A stretch of DNA of 36,978 bases from an uncultured Sulfurimonas sp. (GTDB lineage Bacteria > Campylobacterota > Campylobacteria > Campylobacterales > Sulfurimonadaceae), in NCBI GenBank assembly GCA_937900945.1, contig CALCGG010000117.1, forward strand, positions 1-36,978, written 5' to 3'. The notes beneath the pieces were generated by a model. That model did no database searches. It had not been told where the DNA came from and saw only the letters and a program-made list of their open reading frames with translations. Every line of letters begins with the position of its first letter. The stretch's first letter is position 1. The position numbers and the translations under genes were made by a program. Of the stretch, positions 16,682 through 25,650 are shown piece after piece.

Positions 16682-17884
16682 ATGGAACTTTTAAATATAA
16701 AAAACTTAGACCTGGCAAATAAAAAAGTCTTTATAAGATGTGACTTTAATGTCCCAATGGATGAATTTGGAAATATTTCCGATGATCGTCGTATCCGTTC
16801 CGCCGTGGCAACAATCAACTACTGTTTAGACCAGGAGTGTGCGGTTATTTTGGCTTCTCATCTTGGTCGTCCAGATGGGAAAGTAGATGATAAATATTCA
16901 CTCTCCCCCGTTGCAAGAAGACTTCATCAGCTTTTAAAAAGAGATATTATTTTGGCTGCTGATGTAGTTGGTGAAGACGCTATGGCAAAATCAAAAGCTC
17001 TTCAAGGCACAGAAGTATTACTTTTGGAAAACCTTCGTTATGAAGCTGGTGAAACTGAAAATGATGTAGAGCTCTCTCAAAAGTTGGCATCCATGGCAGA
17101 CTTTTATATTAATGATGCTTTTGGAGTGAGCCACCGTGCCCACTCTTCGGTTGAGGGAATTACCCACTTGTTCGATAACCAGCACAAAGCAGCGGGCTTT
17201 TTACTTCAAAAAGAGATTACTTTTTTTGGTAAACTTATTAACAACCCGGTTCGTCCATTTGCCGCTATCGTCGGTGGTTCTAAAGTCTCCGGTAAACTTG
17301 AAGCACTTGTAAATTTACTTCCTAAAGTTGACAAAGTCCTTATCGGCGGCGGTATGGCATTTACATTTTTAAAACAGATGGGATACGATATCGGTGCTTC
17401 ACTTGTAGAAGATGATTTGCTTGAAGATGCACAACACATAATGGATGAAGCAAGAAGATTAGGAGTTAAATTTTATCTGCCAGTGGATGTGGTCGCTGCT
17501 GAAAAATTTTCGGAAGATTCGGTTATTAAGCTTGTTGCAGCTCAGGAGATACCAGATAATTGGATGGGTCTTGATATTGGACCAGCAACAGTAAGACTTT
17601 ATAGACAAGTTTTACATGATGTTCAGACTGTTCTTTGGAACGGTCCTATGGGTGTTTATGAGATGGAAAAATTTGCCCGTGGTTCAAACAAGATAGCTCA
17701 CTTTGTGGCAGACAGTTATGCTACAACTGTGGTTGGTGGCGGAGATACAGCCGATTTGGTTCAAAGAATCGGACTAGATGATGAGATGAGTTTTATATCC
17801 ACAGGTGGTGGGGCTTCTCTTGAGCTTTTAGAAGGCAAGATTTTACCGGGTGTTTTACCTTTGATAATACAAGAAGAGGAATAG
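16682..17884 (+). CDS. pgk: Phosphoglycerate kinase
   Basis: A 400-residue cytoplasmic kinase exchanging phosphate between 1,3-bisphosphoglycerate and ADP. Signatures: [14 protein letters not shown] (residues about 19-32), [10 protein letters not shown], the N-domain substrate-binding block [27 protein letters not shown], the nucleotide loop WNGPMGVYE and the C-terminal [11 protein letters not shown] / [15 protein letters not shown]. Full length. AAGGAATAAA precedes the ATG; it lies 8 bp after gap and 3 bp before tpiA, clearly one operon, in the same order as in Campylobacter. Confidence 0.96.
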   Translation: MELLNIKNLDLANKKVFIRCDFNVPMDEFGNISDDRRIRSAVATINYCLDQECAVILASHLGRPDGKVDDKYSLSPVARRLHQLLKRDIILAADVVGEDAMAKSKALQGTEVLLLENLRYEAGETENDVELSQKLASMADFYINDAFGVSHRAHSSVEGITHLFDNQHKAAGFLLQKEITFFGKLINNPVRPFAAIVGGSKVSGKLEALVNLLPKVDKVLIGGGMAFTFLKQMGYDIGASLVEDDLLEDAQHIMDEARRLGVKFYLPVDVVAAEKFSEDSVIKLVAAQEIPDNWMGLDIGPATVRLYRQVLHDVQTVLWNGPMGVYEMEKFARGSNKIAHFVADSYATTVVGGGDTADLVQRIGLDDEMSFISTGGGASLELLEGKILPGVLPLIIQEEE

Positions 17885-17887
17885 AAA

Positions 17888-18595
17888 ATGATTATTGCAG
17901 CAAACCTAAAAACAAATCTTACAAGAAAACAGACAGCAGAATATGTAAATAAACTAGAAGCATTCTTGAATGCACATAATTCTCATCAAGAAGTTTTAGT
18001 TTTTCCTGCAACATCGAGCTTAAATTCACATGCAGGCAAAGTGATTATTGGCGCTCAAAATGCTTATCCTGCAAAAAATGGTGCATTTACAGGCGAGATA
18101 GGAGTTGACCATTTAGATGAGTTTGGTATAAAAAGTATTCTCATTGGACACAGCGAGCGACGACACGTTTTGGGTGAAACACAGGAATCCATAGCTAAAA
18201 AATTTAACTTTTATAAAGAGCTTGGTTTCAAAATCGTTTATTGTGTAGGCGAACCCTTGGAAGTCAGAAAGTCAGGCGAAAAAAATATGATGGAATATCT
18301 AGATGCCCAGTATGAAGGGATAGATACAAGTTATGAAAGCCTTATTATCGCATATGAACCGGTTTGGGCGATAGGAACCGGTCTTACACCAACTTTAGAA
18401 GAGATTGAATCTTTGCATTTAAAGTTAAAAGAAAAATCCAGCGCACCGTTACTTTATGGCGGAAGTGTTAAGCTCTCAAATGCACAGGAAGTTTTGGCTC
18501 TTAATGGTGTCGATGGAGTTTTGGTTGGCGGCGCATCATTGATTGTAGAAGATTTTTCTCAGATGATAATTTACGCTCAAGATTTAGAAAAATAA
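17888..18595 (+). CDS. tpiA: Triose-phosphate isomerase
   Basis: A 235-residue (beta-alpha)8 enzyme interconverting dihydroxyacetone phosphate and glyceraldehyde-3-phosphate. Catalytic residues are visible: Lys in AANLKTN (N-terminus), His in IGHSERR and Glu in AYEPVWAIGTG, with the phosphate-gripping LYGGSVK and VDGVLVGGASL near the end. It is shorter than the 250-residue norm, which is typical for Campylobacterota TIM. It is the last gene of gap-pgk-tpiA and ends just before a bidirectional hairpin. Confidence 0.95.
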   Translation: MIIAANLKTNLTRKQTAEYVNKLEAFLNAHNSHQEVLVFPATSSLNSHAGKVIIGAQNAYPAKNGAFTGEIGVDHLDEFGIKSILIGHSERRHVLGETQESIAKKFNFYKELGFKIVYCVGEPLEVRKSGEKNMMEYLDAQYEGIDTSYESLIIAYEPVWAIGTGLTPTLEEIESLHLKLKEKSSAPLLYGGSVKLSNAQEVLALNGVDGVLVGGASLIVEDFSQMIIYAQDLEK

Positions 18596-18604
18596 TAAGA
18601 TTCA

Positions 18605-18635
18605 ACATGTAGAGGTCTAAACAATCTCTACATGT
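18605..18635. terminator. Bidirectional terminator hairpin between tpiA and lipoprotein gene
   Basis: A perfect 10-bp stem ACATGTAGAG / CTCTACATGT with an 11-nt loop, located between two convergent genes. No long T-run follows on either strand, so efficiency is unclear. Confidence 0.55.
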
Positions 18636-18642
18636 AAATAAT

Positions 18643-19098
18643 CTACTTCCCTATAACAGGCATAGACTCCAGCTTTTTAACATTAGAGCTTTCATAATCA
18701 GCAGGATGCGATTTTGTATAAACGGCAGCCTTATCTACATATTCCTGAAGTGTGAAATCTCTATCTTTATCCTCTATATATTCCACTTTTGTATCTGTGA
18801 TTTCAGTTTTTGTGATATCTTTTTCTTGCGTCGCCATTTCCTCAGAGACAGCAGAATTTTCAACCTTTTTCATATATTTTTCTTGTATCTCCTTATCCTT
18901 GGAAACTGTAGGAGTCCACTCACTTTCAAACCATCCCTCCATAGCTTTTTGCATATATCCGGATTTAGCTTTCCCGTTAGAGTTGCTGACACTATTTAAA
19001 GCACTATTTTGAGATGGTGCTACATTACTATTTGAACTACAAGAATTCAAAATAAACATACTTGAGATTGCCATTGTTATAATTATTGTATTTTTCAT
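18643..19098 (-). CDS. Putative lipoprotein of unknown function
   Basis: A 151-residue predicted lipoprotein. The signal peptide ends in a lipobox (FILNSC, Cys at about residue 20), followed by a Ser/Asn-rich linker (CSSNSNVAPSQNSALNSVSN) and a charged, mostly helical region rich in Lys and Glu (residues 45-151) with no recognised domain. It is convergent with tpiA and has its own promoter region: TATACTATACT on the minus strand just upstream, which offers -10 boxes 7 or 12 nt from the ATG. No Shine-Dalgarno sequence is evident. Function unknown; envelope-associated by its anchor. Confidence 0.7.
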   Translation of the reverse strand: MKNTIIITMAISSMFILNSCSSNSNVAPSQNSALNSVSNSNGKAKSGYMQKAMEGWFESEWTPTVSKDKEIQEKYMKKVENSAVSEEMATQEKDITKTEITDTKVEYIEDKDRDFTLQEYVDKAAVYTKSHPADYESSNVKKLESMPVIGK

Positions 19099-19169
19099 GA
19101 TGAAAGTATAGTATAAAAGAGTGATTAATTTTTAATCATTTATTGTATTTAGAACTTTATATTTTAGAT

Positions 19170-19175
19170 TACAAT
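19170..19175 (+). promoter_or_regulatory. -10 box of the major porin gene
   Basis: TACAAT, with T-rich DNA upstream, predicts a start near 19182 and a 19-nt leader holding AAAGGAG 5 nt before the ATG, a strong ribosome binding site as expected of an abundant protein. Confidence 0.5.
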
Positions 19176-19200
19176 ACGGTTACAAAATAAAGGAGAATAT

Positions 19201-20475
19201 ATGAAATTAACAAAAATGAGTTTAGTAGTAGCAGCGCTACTGATTGGATCAAGTGCATTTGCAATTGAAAATACAAAAATTAGTGGTGATGCTAAATTGT
19301 TTTATAGTACACAAGATAATGAATATGACAGCTCTTATGCTAAAACAGATAGCGGATTATTCAATAAGCCAACATCTATGGGTGAAGCTGCTCTTGCTAT
19401 CGGTTTAACAACAGATTTAACTGAAGGTGTTTCTGCTGGTGCAACATTAAATGCTATTACTACTTTAGGTTTATACAATAACTTAGTAGGTGCTACATGG
19501 ACAGGCGGAACTGAAGATACATTTTTATTCAGTGAAGCTTGGTTAGCCGGTACTGCTGGTAAAACTACTGCAAAAGTTGGTCGTATGCAACTTGATACAC
19601 CATTGGTATTTAGTGAAACTTGGTCAGTACTACCAAGTACATTTGAATCAGCTGTATTGATAAACCAAGATATTCCAGATACAACTTTAGTTGGTGCATT
19701 TGTTGGTCAATATAATGCCCCGTCTGTTTTAGGTGGCGGTCTATCTAATAATGCTAGTTCTTTTGAAAGTTTTTATGATGGAGCATATACAGTTGGTGCA
19801 ATCAACAATTCATTCGAGCCATTAACTGCTCAAGCATGGTATTACAATGCTGATGCAAGTAAAGATTTAACCGATGCAAATACAACTTTTTTAACAGGTG
19901 TTCAGACATATTGGCTACAAGCTGATTTGAGTATGGACGGTATTTTAGCAGGTGCTCAATATACATCAATCAATTATGATGCAGCTGTATTAGGTGCAAA
20001 TAAATCTTTTGATAATGATGCATATGCATTTATGTTAGGTTATGAAATGAAAGATACTTTTACAGCTAAAGTTTCTTACTCTAAGGTTGGTGAAGAAAAA
20101 GATAGCGGATTAGCATTAGGCGCTGGTTCTAACTTAGCCGGTTCTCAATCTAAACTATATACTGAAGCATGGTGGTATTATGGAAAAATTACTCAGGCTG
20201 ATACAAGTGCATATAATGTAACTCTAACTGCTCCAGTAGCTGGCTACGACTTAGGTGTTTACTATACTCATGCTACTACAAGTGATAATGGCGTAACTGG
20301 CGTATCTGATAAAGATTTTAGTGAAGCAACTTTTGAAGTAGCTAGATCATTTGGTCCATTAGATGTAGGTGTTTATTATATATATACAAAATCTGATATG
20401 GATAATCAAAAAGATGCAAATACAGATGGTGACGCATACAACACGGTTCAAGTTTATTTAACTTATAACTTCTAA
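19201..20475 (+). CDS. Outer-membrane porin (Campylobacterota Opr type)
   Basis: A 424-residue beta-barrel porin. It has a textbook signal peptide (KLTKMSLVVAALLIGSSAFA, cleavage before IENTKIS). The mature protein alternates short strands rich in Tyr, Gly and Ala (AKLFYSTQDN, AYAFMLGYEMKD, GVYYIYTKSD) and ends YLTYNF with a C-terminal Phe. The composition is low in Cys and Lys and rich in Ala, Thr and Gly. It has a strong ribosome binding site, a clear terminator and a single-gene unit, which suggests high expression. It is similar in design to the Fur-linked protein at 5848 but has no Fur-like box. Substrate unknown; a general diffusion porin is most likely. Confidence 0.85.
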   Translation: MKLTKMSLVVAALLIGSSAFAIENTKISGDAKLFYSTQDNEYDSSYAKTDSGLFNKPTSMGEAALAIGLTTDLTEGVSAGATLNAITTLGLYNNLVGATWTGGTEDTFLFSEAWLAGTAGKTTAKVGRMQLDTPLVFSETWSVLPSTFESAVLINQDIPDTTLVGAFVGQYNAPSVLGGGLSNNASSFESFYDGAYTVGAINNSFEPLTAQAWYYNADASKDLTDANTTFLTGVQTYWLQADLSMDGILAGAQYTSINYDAAVLGANKSFDNDAYAFMLGYEMKDTFTAKVSYSKVGEEKDSGLALGAGSNLAGSQSKLYTEAWWYYGKITQADTSAYNVTLTAPVAGYDLGVYYTHATTSDNGVTGVSDKDFSEATFEVARSFGPLDVGVYYIYTKSDMDNQKDANTDGDAYNTVQVYLTYNF

Positions 20476-20481
20476 TTATTT

Positions 20482-20518
20482 CATGCCCTAGTTAGCTGGG
20501 GCATGTTTTATTTTTTTA
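20482..20518 (+). terminator. Rho-independent terminator of the porin gene
   Basis: A 9-bp stem CATGCCCTA / TGGGGCATG (one G-U pair) with a 6-nt loop, followed directly by TTTTATTTTTTT. This is the best intrinsic terminator in the window. Confidence 0.85.
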
Positions 20519-20627
20519 CACAATAAATGTTCATTTTTCTATCCTGTTTTGTAAGAACCATTTTCCTTGACAAAAATGATATTCTTATTTTTTAGAAAAG
20601 TGAGCGTTTCCCTCAACTCAATTTTGC

Positions 20628-20633
20628 TATAAT
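20628..20633 (+). promoter_or_regulatory. -10 box of the orphan permease, no leader
   Basis: TATAAT (in TTTTGCTATAATTC) ends 7 nt before the ATG at 20640, so the predicted transcript starts at the initiation codon. There is no Shine-Dalgarno sequence. A TTGACA occurs farther upstream (near 20569) but is not spaced for this box. Confidence 0.6.
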
Positions 20634-20639
20634 TCACGC

Positions 20640-21599
20640 ATGTTGGAACTAATCAAAAAACTTTCATATTTACTGTTCATGTTACTTCTTATATCTGTAA
20701 TATCTTTTTTAGCGATACACTCAGCACCTAACAGTTTTTTTGGAGCAGGTGAGTTAAATCCAAATATGACTAAAGAAGCAATAGATAAGCTAAAGGCTGT
20801 TTATGGACTGGATAAGTCATTGTTTTTTCAGTATGTAGATTGGGTTAAAAATATGCTGAGTCTAAATTTTGGTGTATCTTTTGTGAGCGGACAAGATGTT
20901 AGCACCGATATACTAAAAAGATTGCCGGTTACTTTAACCATGAATTTCATAGCCCTTATTTCTGTTTTTATTTTATCATTATACCTTGGCATAAAAGCGG
21001 CTCTTGCGTATGAGAAAAAAACTGATTATATCATTCGTCAAATATCTTTAGTCTCTTTTTCAATGCCATCGTTCTATCTGGCACTTCTTTTTATCATATT
21101 TTTCTCATTAAAATTAGACCTTTTCCCAATATCCGGACTTCACTCTCTGGAAGAAAAAACTGGATTTGCAAATTATCTTGACATGGCTTGGCATTTAGTT
21201 CTGCCGATAAGTGTTATGATATTTCTAGGGCTTGGAAGTATGATAATATATATTCGCTCTTTAACTTTAGAGATTATGAAAAGCGATTATTATTATTTTG
21301 CATTGTCGAGAAATTTGAGTAAAAAAGAGTTGTTGAGATATTACATTTTACCAAATTTACTTCCGCCGATTGTTACGCTTTTAGGGCTTTCTCTTCCTGG
21401 ACTCCTGGGTGGAAGTGTAATCTTGGAATCAATTTTTGGCATAGAAGGGATGGGGCAACTCTTTTACATGAGTGCTCTCAGCCGTGATTATCCTATAATA
21501 ATGGGCACTTTGATGATAACGTCGTTTTTAACACTTTTGGGGAATATGTTTGCGGATTTAATTCTTTTGAAATTAAATCCATATATGAAAAGAAAATAG
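20640..21599 (+). CDS. ABC transporter permease, DppB/OppB family (orphan)
   Basis: A 319-residue inner-membrane permease of the peptide/nickel type. It has an N-terminal helix followed by the family's SAPNSFFGAGELNP loop, six membrane segments, the MetI-like region with the EAA-like loop (ILPNLLPPIVTLLGLSLPGLLG) and the C-terminal VILESIFGIEGMGQLF motif. Full length. Its usual partners (DppC-type permease, two ATPases, binding protein) are absent: the next gene is nusA on the other strand and the previous is a porin. It must work with subunits encoded elsewhere, or be a residual gene. Substrate (di/oligopeptide, nickel) cannot be assigned. Confidence 0.88.
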   Translation: MLELIKKLSYLLFMLLLISVISFLAIHSAPNSFFGAGELNPNMTKEAIDKLKAVYGLDKSLFFQYVDWVKNMLSLNFGVSFVSGQDVSTDILKRLPVTLTMNFIALISVFILSLYLGIKAALAYEKKTDYIIRQISLVSFSMPSFYLALLFIIFFSLKLDLFPISGLHSLEEKTGFANYLDMAWHLVLPISVMIFLGLGSMIIYIRSLTLEIMKSDYYYFALSRNLSKKELLRYYILPNLLPPIVTLLGLSLPGLLGGSVILESIFGIEGMGQLFYMSALSRDYPIIMGTLMITSFLTLLGNMFADLILLKLNPYMKRK

Positions 21600-21640
21600 A
21601 TATTGTGTTGTTTTATCGGGCAAGAATTTTAAATAAATTC

Positions 21641-21657
21641 TGCCTCTAAAAGAGGCA
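21641..21657. terminator. Hairpin after the permease gene
   Basis: A perfect 7-bp stem TGCCTCT-AAA-AGAGGCA located 41 bp after the permease stop. It lacks a following T-run, so it may be a Rho-assisted end or an RNA-stabilising stem. Confidence 0.45.
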
Positions 21658-21687
21658 AGCTTTAGTCGTCTCAGCGGCGCAAGCGAA

Positions 21688-21712
21688 GTAAAAGGGATTT
21701 TATTCCTTTTAC
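21688..21712. terminator. Hairpin after nusA
   Basis: GTAAAAGG / CCTTTTAC, an 8-bp stem with a 9-nt loop, located 6 bp beyond the nusA stop codon (minus strand). Together with the 21641 hairpin it brackets a GC-rich patch between convergent genes. Confidence 0.45.
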
Positions 21713-21718
21713 GGATTA

Positions 21719-22855
21719 TTAATTGAAGAGCGCATGAAGTGCATCGACACCGTCTTTGGCTTCTGTAACCTCTCCGGTTTCTTCATTTGTTTGAGTATCA
21801 TTTTCTACAAGTTCTATGTTTAAGCCCGTTAGCATAGATGCCAAACGGATATTAATTCCGCTTTTACCGATAGCTTTTGATTTTTGATCAGAGGGAAGAG
21901 TGATAATTGCTTTTTCATTTTCACCTCTCTCATTTTTAACAATCTCTACATGTGAGATTATGGCCGGACTCATAGTACGAGAAACAAATAGTTCTGGTAT
22001 GCTTGTATACTCAATACAGTCAATATTTTCACCGATGAGTTCTTGGCTTACTGCATTTATACGAACACCTTTAACTCCGACAGTAGCACCGACGGCATCA
22101 ACTTGTGGATGTGTGCTGATAAGTGCGACTTTTGCTCTCTCTCCCGGGATACGGGCACATCTTTCTACGATAACTGTACCATCACCAATCTCTGGAACTT
22201 CTAATGCTAAAAGCTCTTCTAAAAATTTGGGGCTGGTTCGTGAGAGTTCTATTTGTATCCCGTTTTCTTTATCCATTCCCACACGGCGCACAACTGCTTT
22301 TATATGGTCGCCAACATTGAAGAATTCACCTTTTATACGACTTTTCATAGGAAGTAAGGCACGGATTTCATCTACTTCTACGTAAGTGTTATTTTGAGAA
22401 TCAACTCTTGTAACACGACCGGAAACCAAAGTTCCGATTTTTGATTTGTACTTGTTAAAAAGTTCATCTTCTACAAGTCTTTGTATATGGTACTCTATTT
22501 CACGATGAAGTGATGCTGCTGCAGTTCTGCCATAATCTTCTAAATTATGCTCAATTTGAAGCTGGTCGTCAAGCTCTACCTGGTCATCATACTCCCTTGC
22601 ATCAGTTATTGAGATATATGCCGGCGCAACCTCTTCGTCTAGTAGTCGTTCATCATCATCTTCTACTACAGTAATAGTTTGGACAACTTTAATGCTCTTG
22701 GCTTTCTTGTCTACTTGGGCTTCAAAAGCAAATTTATTATTAATAACTCTTTTTGCTGTTTGAATAAAAGCAGTTTTCAATGATTCAATAACTTGCTCAG
22801 GTTGAAGACCTTTTTCATGTGCAATTGCGTCGGCAATATCTAATATTTTTTCCAT
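21719..22855 (-). CDS. nusA: Transcription termination/antitermination factor NusA
   Basis: A 378-residue RNA-polymerase-binding factor acting in pausing, termination and antitermination. N-terminal polymerase-binding domain (residues 1-125; EKILDIADAIAHEKG), S1 domain (about 135-200; LVSGRVTRVDSQNNTYVEV), then two KH domains (GVRINAVSQELIGENIDCIEY; SKAIGKSGINIRLASMLTG). It lacks the C-terminal acidic repeats of the E. coli protein, as expected outside gamma-proteobacteria. AGGATACAAAT precedes the ATG. It is a single-gene unit here, not linked to infB or rbfA. Confidence 0.95.
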   Translation of the reverse strand: MEKILDIADAIAHEKGLQPEQVIESLKTAFIQTAKRVINNKFAFEAQVDKKAKSIKVVQTITVVEDDDERLLDEEVAPAYISITDAREYDDQVELDDQLQIEHNLEDYGRTAAASLHREIEYHIQRLVEDELFNKYKSKIGTLVSGRVTRVDSQNNTYVEVDEIRALLPMKSRIKGEFFNVGDHIKAVVRRVGMDKENGIQIELSRTSPKFLEELLALEVPEIGDGTVIVERCARIPGERAKVALISTHPQVDAVGATVGVKGVRINAVSQELIGENIDCIEYTSIPELFVSRTMSPAIISHVEIVKNERGENEKAIITLPSDQKSKAIGKSGINIRLASMLTGLNIELVENDTQTNEETGEVTEAKDGVDALHALFN

Positions 22856-22993
22856 ATTTGTATCCTAATTGAGGGTCGTTTCACAAAAAATAAATATAAA
22901 GTTTGGGGGATTTCTCGTGAAGAAATAACATTATATCTCAAAATCTATAAATTACTCTTTAAATATTTAATGCATTTTTTAGTAGAGTTTGAC

Positions 22994-22999
22994 TATAAT
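22994..22999 (+). promoter_or_regulatory. -10 box of the HP0268-miaB operon
   Basis: TATAAT in a T-rich context predicts a start near 23006 and a leader of about 27 nt containing AAGGATGAG immediately before the ATG at 23033. Confidence 0.55.
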
Positions 23000-23032
23000 G
23001 CAAGACTTTTATAATAACGATAAGGATGAGTG

Positions 23033-23278
23033 ATGGATTTAAAATTTGCGAGAACTGATATTGAGGCTAAGCCTAAAAAATTTGATTTAGAGAAGATGGA
23101 ACAAACTGTTGAAAAAGAGAGTAGTGTAATTTTTTACTTTGATAAAGATAATTCACATAAAGATTTACTAGAACTTCAGGATTATTTTGAAGCAAAAGGT
23201 AAAAGTTTTTATATGAGTGAAGTTAAATTCGGTCTTTCAGATAATGAGTACATGTACCAAGTACACATCATAAAATAA
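23033..23278 (+). CDS. HP0268-family small protein
   Basis: An 81-residue protein with the ATG at 23033 preceded by AAGGATGAG (the track's GTG lies one codon earlier). The sequence (LKFARTDIEAKPKKFDLEKME, SVIFYFDKDNSHKDLLELQDYF, SFYMSEVKFGLSDNEYMYQVHI) matches my recollection of the Campylobacterota-specific HP0268 family, for which a small-MutS-related-like fold with nicking/ribonuclease activity has been reported for the Helicobacter member. Its place 9 bp ahead of miaB, as in H. pylori (HP0268/HP0269), supports the call. Its physiological role is unclear. Confidence 0.75.
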   Translation: MDLKFARTDIEAKPKKFDLEKMEQTVEKESSVIFYFDKDNSHKDLLELQDYFEAKGKSFYMSEVKFGLSDNEYMYQVHIIK

Positions 23279-23287
23279 AGATTAACT

Positions 23288-24589
23288 ATGTCTAAAAAGT
23301 TGTTTATTGAAACTTTAGGTTGTGCTATGAATTCTCGTGACAGTGAGCATATGATTGCAGAACTTCGTGAGAAAGAGAATTATGAAGTAATTGATAATTT
23401 TGCTGAAGCTGATTTGATTTTAATAAATACCTGTTCAGTGCGAGAAAGACCTGTACATAAACTTTTTTCAGAGCTTGGCGGTTTTAATAAAAAGAAAAAA
23501 CCAGGGGCAAAGATAGGTGTATGTGGATGTACAGCCTCACATTTAGGTGAAGAAATTATTAAAAGAGCGCCTTATGTCAATTTTGTTTTAGGTGCCAGAA
23601 ATGTATCTAAAATAAGTGAAGTGTTGCATAGAGATAAAGCTGTTGAGATAGATATCAATTATGATGAGTCAGAATTTGCTTTTAACGACTTTCGTTCATC
23701 TCCATATAAAGCTTATATAAACATTTCAATAGGATGCGATAAGTCCTGTACATATTGTATTGTTCCTAAAACTCGCGGTGATGAGATTTCTATTCCCGAC
23801 AGTTTGATAATTCAAGAAGCAAGAAAAGCTGTAAATGCCGGAGTAAAAGAAGTTTTTCTCTTGGGACAAAATGTAAACAACTATGGTCGCAGATTTTCAG
23901 GCGACCAGGAAAAAGTAAACTTTTCAGAACTGCTTAGAAGATTGAGCAAAATCGAAGGTCTAGAGAGAATCCGCTTCACCTCACCACACCCTTTTCACAT
24001 GGATGATGAATTTATAGAAGAGTTTTCAACTAATCCTAAAATATGCAAATCAATGCACATGCCTCTTCAAAGCGGTTCTACAAAAGTTTTACAGGATATG
24101 AAACGAGGCTACACAAAAGAATGGTTTTTAAATCGAGTTTTTAAACTAAAGAGTATGTGTCCCGAGGCTACAATCAGTACAGATATTATTGTCGGATTTC
24201 CAGGCGAGAGCGATGAGGATTTTGAGGATACACTTGATGTCATGAAAAAAGTAAAATTTGACCAAATATTTTCCTTTAAATATTCTCCTCGACCTGAAAC
24301 TGAAGCTGAGCATTTTACAAATGTTGTTGATGAAGAGATTGCATCTGCAAGGCTTACAGTTCTTCAATCTTTAAACAACGAGATTATAGACGAGAAAAAT
24401 ACAACGCAAACCGGAAAAGTTTATAGAGTTTATTTTGAAGAGTTGTTAAAAGATTATTTTGTATCGGGCAAAAGTGATAACAATATTATCGTTAAAGTTA
24501 AAGGCTCTGATGAACTTCTGGGTCAATTTAGAGATGTTAAAATAACTTCTATCGGAAGAACAATTTTAACAGGTGAAGTAGTTGCTTAA
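23288..24589 (+). CDS. miaB: tRNA-2-methylthio-N6-dimethylallyladenosine synthase
   Basis: A 433-residue radical-SAM methylthiotransferase that adds the 2-methylthio group to i6A37 of tRNAs reading UNN codons. The N-terminal UPF0004 domain carries three auxiliary-cluster cysteines ([24 protein letters not shown]). The radical-SAM motif is [17 protein letters not shown] (about residues 154-170), and a TRAM domain lies at the C-terminus (about 370-433). The CSVRERP and GCAMN versions distinguish MiaB from RimO and MtaB. It shares the HP0268-miaB-acyltransferase order with Helicobacter and overlaps the next gene by 8 nt. Confidence 0.94.
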   Translation: MSKKLFIETLGCAMNSRDSEHMIAELREKENYEVIDNFAEADLILINTCSVRERPVHKLFSELGGFNKKKKPGAKIGVCGCTASHLGEEIIKRAPYVNFVLGARNVSKISEVLHRDKAVEIDINYDESEFAFNDFRSSPYKAYINISIGCDKSCTYCIVPKTRGDEISIPDSLIIQEARKAVNAGVKEVFLLGQNVNNYGRRFSGDQEKVNFSELLRRLSKIEGLERIRFTSPHPFHMDDEFIEEFSTNPKICKSMHMPLQSGSTKVLQDMKRGYTKEWFLNRVFKLKSMCPEATISTDIIVGFPGESDEDFEDTLDVMKKVKFDQIFSFKYSPRPETEAEHFTNVVDEEIASARLTVLQSLNNEIIDEKNTTQTGKVYRVYFEELLKDYFVSGKSDNNIIVKVKGSDELLGQFRDVKITSIGRTILTGEVVA

Positions 24590-25205
24590 AAAAGTACTTC
24601 GCTTTCTTGCTTTAGTTTTAGTGCCTTTTATAGGTGCTTTGCTTATCAGGTTGTTGTACCTTACAAATAAAAAAGAATTTCACTCTCCGGATTCCATTAC
24701 AGATGAACCGATTATTTTTGCTTGCTGGCATGGGGAACTTCTTATGCTTCCCTATTTATACTCCCATTACAGACAAACCCCACATGCAAAAGTATTAATA
24801 TCCAGCCATTTTGATGGAATTTTAATCTCAAAGACAATAAGATATTTTGGGCTTGGTACAATAGCCGGTTCTACAAACCGTAATGCTTCAAGAGTTTTGA
24901 TACAAGGGATTAAAAGTATAAAAGATGGTTATGATATAGGGATAACTCCCGATGGACCAAAAGGACCAAGACATGAGGTTGCCGATGGAATAGTTGTCAT
25001 GGCGCAAAAGACTCAAGCTAAAATAGTTTTAGTTGAAATCAAGCCTACAAAGTATTGGCAGCTAAATAGCTGGGATAAGTTTACAATTCCAAAACCATTC
25101 GGTATAATAAAATATTATTCCACAGACTGTATTGATGTAAGCGGAATGGATTTAGAAGAGGCAAGAAATTTAATAAAAGAGGGGTTGCTCAAACATGAAA
25201 AGTAA
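24582..25205 (+). CDS. Lysophospholipid acyltransferase-like protein (DUF374)
   Basis: A 207-residue membrane-anchored protein. It starts with TTG at 24582 inside the end of miaB, with AGGTGAAG just before it. One N-terminal hydrophobic segment ([20 protein letters not shown]) is followed by DUF374/LPLAT blocks: [11 protein letters not shown] (the HxxxLL variant replacing HX4D), [55 protein letters not shown]. It probably transfers an acyl chain in lipid A or phospholipid metabolism at the inner membrane; the substrate is unknown. The H. pylori homologue (HP0270) is also directly behind miaB. It overlaps the next gene by 11 nt. Confidence 0.85.
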   Translation: MLKKVLRFLALVLVPFIGALLIRLLYLTNKKEFHSPDSITDEPIIFACWHGELLMLPYLYSHYRQTPHAKVLISSHFDGILISKTIRYFGLGTIAGSTNRNASRVLIQGIKSIKDGYDIGITPDGPKGPRHEVADGIVVMAQKTQAKIVLVEIKPTKYWQLNSWDKFTIPKPFGIIKYYSTDCIDVSGMDLEEARNLIKEGLLKHEK

Positions 25206-25650
25206 ACTGCTTATAATAATTATTGCCATTTCCTTGCTCTTTTTTATGTGGGTATATTTTTTACTCAATCCCTCCTATGATAAATCCGTTAGAGCTAAAT
25301 ATTACTATGAGATTGGTGAGTATAAAGAAGCTTTATCTTTAGCCAAAGAAGCATTTTCTCTAGATGTTTATAACCGTATGGCATCAACAATTATGGCGCA
25401 ATCTATAACTTCTATGAAATATGTTTCATACATAGAGATGGCTAAAAAATATATGCAAAGTATCAATGAGATAGCCATGCATGATGTTGTATCAGATGCA
25501 GACAAAGCTAAAATAAGACTGATGTGTAAAATAATGATAAGTTCATATATTAAGCTTGCTCCAAGTGTCATTACAGATAAAGATTTAACTAAAGATGCAG
25601 CAAAATATAATGATGGATTTGAGAGCCTTCTTGAAAAAATTAATAAATAA
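25195..25650 (+). CDS. Membrane-anchored helical (TPR-like) protein of unknown function
   Basis: A 151-residue protein with an N-terminal membrane anchor ([23 protein letters not shown]) and a helical soluble part, likely periplasmic. Residues about 35-60 (AKYYYEIGEYKEALSLAKEAF) look like one tetratricopeptide repeat; the rest is less regular. It overlaps the acyltransferase gene by 11 nt and the recombinase gene by about 20 nt, so it is translationally coupled in this operon. No named family is recognised; a scaffolding role at the membrane is only a guess. Confidence 0.65.
   Translation: MKSKLLIIIIAISLLFFMWVYFLLNPSYDKSVRAKYYYEIGEYKEALSLAKEAFSLDVYNRMASTIMAQSITSMKYVSYIEMAKKYMQSINEIAMHDVVSDADKAKIRLMCKIMISSYIKLAPSVITDKDLTKDAAKYNDGFESLLEKINK

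Noticed and set aside
21900-22385. 161-residue plus-strand ORF antisense to nusA
   Set aside because: It is a shadow frame of a confidently assigned gene; composition (Ser/Thr/Pro rich) is typical of such antisense frames.
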